Source of the DNA: Chloroflexota bacterium
GTDB taxonomy: Bacteria; Chloroflexota; Anaerolineae; J036; Brachytrichaceae
Direction of reading: 5' to 3'
Assembly (NCBI GenBank): GCA_021813225.1
Contig: JAKALH010000012.1
Span: 1-17,678 of the forward strand
Length of the DNA stretch: 17,678 bases
Shown: positions 13,726 through 17,678 of the stretch, piece after piece
Layout: each line of letters opens with the position of its first letter
Position numbering within the stretch: position 1 is the stretch's first letter
Notes under the pieces: generated by a model
What the model saw: only the letters and a program-made list of their open reading frames with translations
Database searches by the model: none
What the model was told of the DNA's origin: nothing
Program-made: the position numbers and the translations under genes

Positions 13726-15476
13726 TCCGCGAACAACTTAAACGCCGCATCACGCAAGCGATCCAGGTCGCGCAGGTCGCGGGGGACCTGCCGCCGTTTG
13801 ACGTGCCAGCTTTCACCGTTGACCATCCGCGCCAGGCCCAACTGGGCGATTATTCGGCGTCGGTTGCCATGCAACTGGCGCGCCCGGCTCACATGCCGCC
13901 GGCGCAGATCGCGGAGCGCATCGCAGATCGCCTGGCTCTGGATGGCATGGCGGCCGTAGACACTGCCGGCGCCTACTTGAACTTCCGCCTGTCGCCGCAA
14001 TATCTGACCGATCAGGTCGATCGCATCCTGGCAGCAGGAGCCGCGTGGGGCAACATCGACATCGGCGCGGGTAAATCGGTGCAGGTAGAGCATGGCAGCG
14101 CCAACCCCACCGGGCCTTTGACCGTGGCATCGGGGCGCAATGTGGTCATCGGGGATACGCTGGCGAATGCGCTGAGCGCAGCCGGATATACGGTGCAGCG
14201 CGAGTGGTACGTGAACGACGCGGGCAACCAGATACGCCATTTCGGTGAAAGCGTGTATGCGCGTTACGCGCAGGCGCTGGGCGTTGACGAGCCGTTCCCG
14301 GAGGACGGATATCAGGGCGACTATATCAACGACATCGCGAAGGCCGTCATCGACAAAGACGGCGACCGCTACCTGAAAATGCCGCGCGCCGACGCACGCC
14401 GCGCGCTGGGCAAACTCGGCATCGACAGCATCATGGACGGCGTGCGCGCCTCGCTGGCTCGCGTGGGAATTCATCACGACAACTTCTTCTCCGAGCGCAG
14501 CCTTTATGAGAGTGGCCGTTTCGAGCGCGTGCTGCCCCTCCTGCGCGATAAGGGACTGCTGGTGGAATATGACGGCGCGTTGTGGTTCAGTGAAGACGGC
14601 AGCCCCATCCGCAATAGCGAGGGCAGAGGCGAGAAGCCGGAGAACGCCGTGAAGAAGAATGAAGCCGTCCAGGTCGTCGTCATTCGCTCGCCCAAGGTGA
14701 TTGCCGAACCCAGCGAGCGGCCCACCTATTTCGCCAGCGACATCGCCTATGTATGGGATAAGCTGGTGGAACGTCATTTCGACCGCGCCATCTACGTGTG
14801 GGGCGAAGACCATCAGGGCGATGTGCCGCGCCTGATGGCGGTGACGCGGGCATTGGGGCTTGACACCAGCCGCATCGTGCTGCTGATTTACCGCTTCATC
14901 ACACTGATGCGCAACGGCCAGGAAGTGCGCATGGGCAAGCGTTCCGGCAATATCATCACCCTCGACGATGTGGTGGACGAGGTCGGAGCCGATGCGACGC
15001 GGTTTGTGCTGCTGTCGCGTTCGATCGATACCAAGATCGTATTCGACCTGGATCTGGTCAAGAAGCAGTCCGACGAGAATCCCGTCTACTACGTGCAGTA
15101 CGCCCACGCGCGCATCAGTTCGATACTGCGCAAGGCGCGGGAAGAGAGCGGCGATAACAAGGCGGGCGCTGCGCGGCAATCTCAATCGACTGGCGCCGGG
15201 TATCAATTCGCACACCCCAGCGAGCTGGCGTTGATCCGCAAGCTGCTCGAACTGGAAGAAGTCGTCGAGCAGGTGGCGACCCAGTTGCAGCCGCATCACT
15301 TCACCACCTACGCGCAGAGCCTGGCGACGACGTTCAGCGCCTTTTACCGCGACTGTCGCGTACTGGGCGAAGCGCCCGAAGTCAGCGCGGCGCGCATGAA
15401 ACTGGTGCAGGCCACCCGCGCCACGCTGGCGCGCACGCTGGCACTGATGGGCATGAGCGCCCCGGAGCGGATGTAA
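13722..15476 (+). CDS. argS: Arginyl-tRNA synthetase
   Basis: A 584-residue class I synthetase that charges tRNA-Arg with arginine using ATP. The N-terminal Arg-specific (Add-1) domain covers about residues 1-110 (QLGDYSASVAMQLAR, AGAYLNFRLS). The catalytic start VEHGSANPTGPL is clear, but the HIGH-type signature, normally HVGH in this family, reads T134-V-A-S137, followed by GRNVVIGDTLANAL and REWYVNDAGNQI. FASDIAYVWDK, WGEDHQGDVPRL and R403-MGKRSGNIITLDDVVDEVG (KMSKS loop region) follow. The DALR anticodon domain has NPVYYVQYAHARISSILRKA and ends TLALMGMSAPERM, as expected. Apart from the HIGH change the protein is full length and looks intact. The ATG overlaps the rlmB stop (ATGA), and the TAA stop overlaps dcd (TAATG). 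Confidence 0.96.
   Translation: MIREQLKRRITQAIQVAQVAGDLPPFDVPAFTVDHPRQAQLGDYSASVAMQLARPAHMPPAQIAERIADRLALDGMAAVDTAGAYLNFRLSPQYLTDQVDRILAAGAAWGNIDIGAGKSVQVEHGSANPTGPLTVASGRNVVIGDTLANALSAAGYTVQREWYVNDAGNQIRHFGESVYARYAQALGVDEPFPEDGYQGDYINDIAKAVIDKDGDRYLKMPRADARRALGKLGIDSIMDGVRASLARVGIHHDNFFSERSLYESGRFERVLPLLRDKGLLVEYDGALWFSEDGSPIRNSEGRGEKPENAVKKNEAVQVVVIRSPKVIAEPSERPTYFASDIAYVWDKLVERHFDRAIYVWGEDHQGDVPRLMAVTRALGLDTSRIVLLIYRFITLMRNGQEVRMGKRSGNIITLDDVVDEVGADATRFVLLSRSIDTKIVFDLDLVKKQSDENPVYYVQYAHARISSILRKAREESGDNKAGAARQSQSTGAGYQFAHPSELALIRKLLELEEVVEQVATQLQPHHFTTYAQSLATTFSAFYRDCRVLGEAPEVSAARMKLVQATRATLARTLALMGMSAPERM
15464..15467 (+). promoter_or_regulatory. Ribosome-binding site of dcd
   Basis: GGAG within the last argS codons stands 8 nt before the dcd ATG. 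It supports the start at 15476 that shares one base with the argS stop codon. Confidence 0.5.
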
Positions 15477-16036
15477 TGGGCATCAAACCGGATCACTGGA
15501 TCCGGCGCATGGCGCTGGAGCGGCAGATGATCGACCCGTTTGTGGAATCCTCGATCCGCAACGGGGTGGTCAGCTTCGGGCTGTCGTCATATGGCTACGA
15601 CATTCGTGTCAGCAACGAATTCAAGATATTCACCAATGTGAACTCGGCGGTGGTCGACCCCAAGCATTTCGATCCCAGTTCATTCGTCGATTTCATCGGC
15701 GATGTCTGCATCATCCCGCCGAACTCGTTTGTGCTGAGCCGCACGGTCGAGTACTTCCGCATCCCGCGCGATGTGCTGGTCATCTGCCTGGGCAAGAGCA
15801 CATACGCCCGTTGCGGACTGATCGTCAATGTGACCCCGCTGGAGCCGGAGTGGGAAGGCTACCTGACGCTGGAAATCAGCAATACCACGCCGTTGCCTGC
15901 GCGCGTATACGCGAACGAGGGGATATCGCAATTGCTGTTCCTGGGGTCGGACGGCGAATGCGAGCGCAGCTACAAGGACAAGAAGGGCAAGTACCAGGGC
16001 CAGGAGACGATTACGCTGCCGAAGATCGAGCGATGA
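15476..16036 (+). CDS. dcd: dCTP deaminase
   Basis: A 186-residue trimeric-dUTPase-fold enzyme that deaminates dCTP to dUTP for thymidylate synthesis. It opens MGIKPDHWIRRMALERQMIDPF and has LSSYGYDIRV at residues 36-45. G106-KSTYARCGLIVNVTPLEPEWEGYLTLE133-ISN contains the nucleotide-binding Ser/Arg and the catalytic Glu (E133 by analogy with E. coli E138). It ends with ANEGISQLLFL and YQGQETITLPKIER, the closing strand over the active site. Length and motifs are those of the common proteobacterial and Chloroflexota type. Whether it also cleaves dUTP (bifunctional form) cannot be decided from sequence alone. It is translationally linked to argS upstream, and its TGA stop overlaps a 10-codon reading frame leading to rfbF. 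Confidence 0.96.
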   Translation: MGIKPDHWIRRMALERQMIDPFVESSIRNGVVSFGLSSYGYDIRVSNEFKIFTNVNSAVVDPKHFDPSSFVDFIGDVCIIPPNSFVLSRTVEYFRIPRDVLVICLGKSTYARCGLIVNVTPLEPEWEGYLTLEISNTTPLPARVYANEGISQLLFLGSDGECERSYKDKKGKYQGQETITLPKIER

Positions 16037-16065
16037 GCATCTACTACTACATGGTGACACTATGA
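16033..16065 (+). other. Ten-codon minicistron bridging dcd and rfbF
   Basis: An ATG at 16033 overlaps the dcd stop (ATGA). The frame encodes MSIYYYMVTL and ends in a TGA at 16063-16065 that overlaps the rfbF ATG (again ATGA). A ribosome finishing dcd could re-initiate here, be carried across the 25-nt gap and re-initiate at rfbF. The peptide itself matches nothing I recognise. It may equally be a chance frame in a very short gap, so I do not call it a gene. Confidence 0.3.
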
Positions 16066-16832
16066 GAGTCGTTATCCTGGCAGGTGGAATGGGAACTCGA
16101 CTGGCAGAGGAGACCACCGTACGCCCCAAACCAATGGTAGAGATCGGTGGGCGGCCTATCCTGTGGCACATCATGCGCTGGTACGCTCACTATGGGTTTA
16201 CGGAGTTCGTGATCGCCTTGGGCTATAAGGGCGAGCAAATCAAAGAGTATTTTCTCAACTACCATACGCTAAACTCGGATATCACAGTTTCTCTGAACAG
16301 AGATAAGCTCATCACGCACAGCCACGAGGTTGACGACTGGACCGTCCACCTGGTCGACACGGGCATTACGACCCAGACCGGCGGTCGACTGCGCAGGCTT
16401 AAGGATTGGCTGCCTGATAACGCCTTCATGATGACATATGGCGATGGCGTCTCTAATGTGGATCTACGCGCATTACTGGCTTTCCATCAGTCGCACAGAA
16501 AGCTCGCCACTGTCACCGCTGTAAGACCGCCCGCCCGCTTTGGGAGCCTCGCTCTGGATGGCGACATCGTAACCGAATTTGTAGAGAAACCATTGACCGG
16601 ACAGGGTTGGATCAATGGCGGTTTCTTCGTGCTGGATCGCGCCGTCCTCGATTACATCCACGGTGATGATGTGCTGTGGGAGCATGGCCCTTTGGAGTCA
16701 CTCGCCCGAGATTCGCAGTTGATGGCATACCGGCATGATGGTTTCTGGCAACCCATGGACACTATCCGCGACAGACAGATTCTCGAGGAATTGTGGCATA
16801 GCAACCGCGCCTCTTGGAAGGTGAGTGAATGA
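16062..16832 (+). CDS. rfbF: Glucose-1-phosphate cytidylyltransferase
   Basis: A 256-residue nucleotidyltransferase that joins CTP and glucose-1-phosphate into CDP-glucose, the entry step to CDP-linked deoxy- and dideoxyhexoses. The N-terminal nucleotide-binding loop is L6-AGGMGTRL14 and is followed by R21-PKPMVEIGGRPILWHIM. Y126-GD128-G carries the metal-binding Asp. TAVRPPARFG, V174-EKPLTGQGWINGGFFVL and GFWQPMDTIRDRQILEELW fit the RfbF subfamily rather than dTDP-glucose (RmlA) enzymes. Only a weak GGTGA lies before the ATG; translation is probably coupled through the minicistron that overlaps the dcd stop. The stop overlaps the rfbG start as ATGA. Base composition is lower in G+C than in most upstream genes (26 of 60 in 16261-16320), a possible sign of transfer. 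Confidence 0.95.
   Translation: MRVVILAGGMGTRLAEETTVRPKPMVEIGGRPILWHIMRWYAHYGFTEFVIALGYKGEQIKEYFLNYHTLNSDITVSLNRDKLITHSHEVDDWTVHLVDTGITTQTGGRLRRLKDWLPDNAFMMTYGDGVSNVDLRALLAFHQSHRKLATVTAVRPPARFGSLALDGDIVTEFVEKPLTGQGWINGGFFVLDRAVLDYIHGDDVLWEHGPLESLARDSQLMAYRHDGFWQPMDTIRDRQILEELWHSNRASWKVSE
16816..16821 (+). promoter_or_regulatory. Ribosome-binding site of rfbG
   Basis: GGAAGG at the end of rfbF, 7 nt before the ATG at 16829, is a good Shine-Dalgarno sequence. It confirms the overlapping start of the next gene. Confidence 0.5.
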
Positions 16833-17678
16833 CAACCGACAATGAGTTCTGGCGTGATAAGCGTGTATTCGTAACCGGAGCGACAGGCTTTGTGGGGTCA
16901 TGGTTAATCAAAGATTTACTTGCAGCCGGTGCGAATGTTGTCGCATTAGTGCGTGATCCAGATCCGCAGTCTGAGCTATACCGTTCTGGTGATTATCAAT
17001 TGTGCTCAATAGTTCACGGCAACATAGAAAATTTTTGGGCTTTAGAACGCGCAATCAATGAAAATGAGGTCGACACTATATTCCATCTTGCTGCACAGTC
17101 GATTGTCGGTGTAGCGCAGCGTTTCCCCTTACAGACCTTTGAGGCAAATATACGCGGTACCTACCAATTACTTGAGGCATGTCGTGTACACAGGATGATG
17201 ATACAAAGGATTGTAATTGCATCAAGTGATAAAGCGTATGGTGAACAGGCGGAACTGCCATATAACGAGGAGATGCCTTTACAGGGTAAAAATCCCTATG
17301 AGGTGTCTAAAAGTTGCACTGACTTGATTGCACAGTCATACAGTCATACCTATGGTTTACCAGTAGCAATTGCTCGCTGTGGAAATATCTATGGTGGTGC
17401 TGATCTAAACTGGAGCCGTATAGTGCCATATACGATTCGATCATTGCTACGTGGCAGTCGGCCAGTTATAAGGAGCGACGGCAGTTATGTGCGCGATTAT
17501 ATTTACGTAAGAGATGTTGTTCGCGCCTACACTCAACTAGCGAAAGCGGTTGACAAACCCGACTTTCATGGGCAAGCATTCAACTTCAGCCTTGAGCGTG
17601 CAATCACGGTGCTTGATCTGGTTATGATGATAATGAGACTTATGGATTGCGGTGACATTCAGCCTAAAATATTGAACA
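16829..17678 (+). CDS. rfbG: CDP-glucose 4,6-dehydratase, N-terminal part (cut by window edge)
   Basis: A reading frame of 283 codons that is open to the right edge. It is an extended short-chain dehydrogenase: the Rossmann motif T16-GATGFVGSWL, FHLAAQSIVG, S132-SDKAYG and the catalytic Y157-EVSK161 are all present, then ARCGNIYGGADLNWSRIVP and VRDYIYVRDVVRAY. Asp-Lys in the SDK motif, rather than the Asp-Glu of dTDP-glucose dehydratases, fits CDP-glucose 4,6-dehydratase, which converts the rfbF product to CDP-4-keto-6-deoxyglucose with bound NAD. About 70-80 C-terminal residues are missing. Its start overlaps the rfbF stop (ATGA). G+C is clearly lower than upstream (25 of 60 in 17041-17100), and codons such as ATA, TTA and AGG are frequent. 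A related sugar epimerase or dehydratase of the same fold is possible but less likely given rfbF next door. Confidence 0.92.
   Translation, partial: MTTDNEFWRDKRVFVTGATGFVGSWLIKDLLAAGANVVALVRDPDPQSELYRSGDYQLCSIVHGNIENFWALERAINENEVDTIFHLAAQSIVGVAQRFPLQTFEANIRGTYQLLEACRVHRMMIQRIVIASSDKAYGEQAELPYNEEMPLQGKNPYEVSKSCTDLIAQSYSHTYGLPVAIARCGNIYGGADLNWSRIVPYTIRSLLRGSRPVIRSDGSYVRDYIYVRDVVRAYTQLAKAVDKPDFHGQAFNFSLERAITVLDLVMMIMRLMDCGDIQPKILN

Noticed and set aside
13713..15299. 528-codon open frame antisense to argS
   Set aside because: It is the mirror of a GC-rich coding gene with unmistakable ArgRS motifs. The translated antisense product is His/Arg/Ala-rich with no recognisable domain.
1..17678. tRNA, rRNA, riboswitch, IS element, CRISPR or phage attachment sites
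   Set aside because: I looked for cloverleaf-like arms, repeated spacers, inverted terminal repeats with transposase motifs and long leader regions and saw none. Gene spacing is too tight for most of them.

Overview
The window reads as a moderately GC-rich bacterial chromosome segment. It probably comes from a Chloroflexota (Anaerolineae-like) genome. That assignment is inferred from several large membrane glycosyltransferases with tandem C-terminal beta-sandwich modules, a two-helix membrane protein with a double zinc ribbon, and a CAP-domain protein with an Ig-like domain and a Pro/Thr/Ala stalk. No rRNA, tRNA, IS element or CRISPR array is visible, and no gene-free stretch exceeds about 125 bases.

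Left part (1-7357, minus strand): a likely transcription unit runs radC -> glycosyltransferase B (672 aa) -> glycosyltransferase A (973 aa) -> CAP-domain surface protein. A D-2-hydroxyacid dehydrogenase follows on the same strand; it is cut by the window edge and may have its own promoter. The two glycosyltransferases overlap by ATGA.

Middle (7357-10633): radC and a zinc-ribbon membrane protein diverge from a 43-bp spacer whose two -10 boxes overlap. The zinc-ribbon gene converges on a degV-pyk pair (minus strand, 1-nt TGATG overlap). degV in turn diverges from a third glycosyltransferase.

Right part (10634-17678, plus strand): glycosyltransferase C -> rlmB -> argS -> dcd -> rfbF -> rfbG (cut by the right edge). 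Nearly every junction is an ATGA or TAATG overlap. The housekeeping genes (23S rRNA methyltransferase, arginyl-tRNA synthetase, dCTP deaminase) run directly into a CDP-glucose pathway. RfbF makes CDP-glucose and RfbG dehydrates it to the 4-keto-6-deoxy sugar that feeds (di)deoxyhexose synthesis for surface polysaccharide. Base composition falls clearly in rfbF/rfbG, suggesting the edge of a horizontally exchanged polysaccharide locus.

Points that stand out: a -10-like hexamer placed 8-9 nt before four start codons, as expected for leaderless transcripts; an arginyl-tRNA synthetase whose HIGH signature reads TVAS; a beta-sandwich module recurring about six times across three glycosyltransferases; and a 10-codon minicistron that bridges dcd and rfbF by ATGA overlaps at both ends. 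I see no clearly new multi-gene system. All functional calls come from reading motifs by eye, without database searches.
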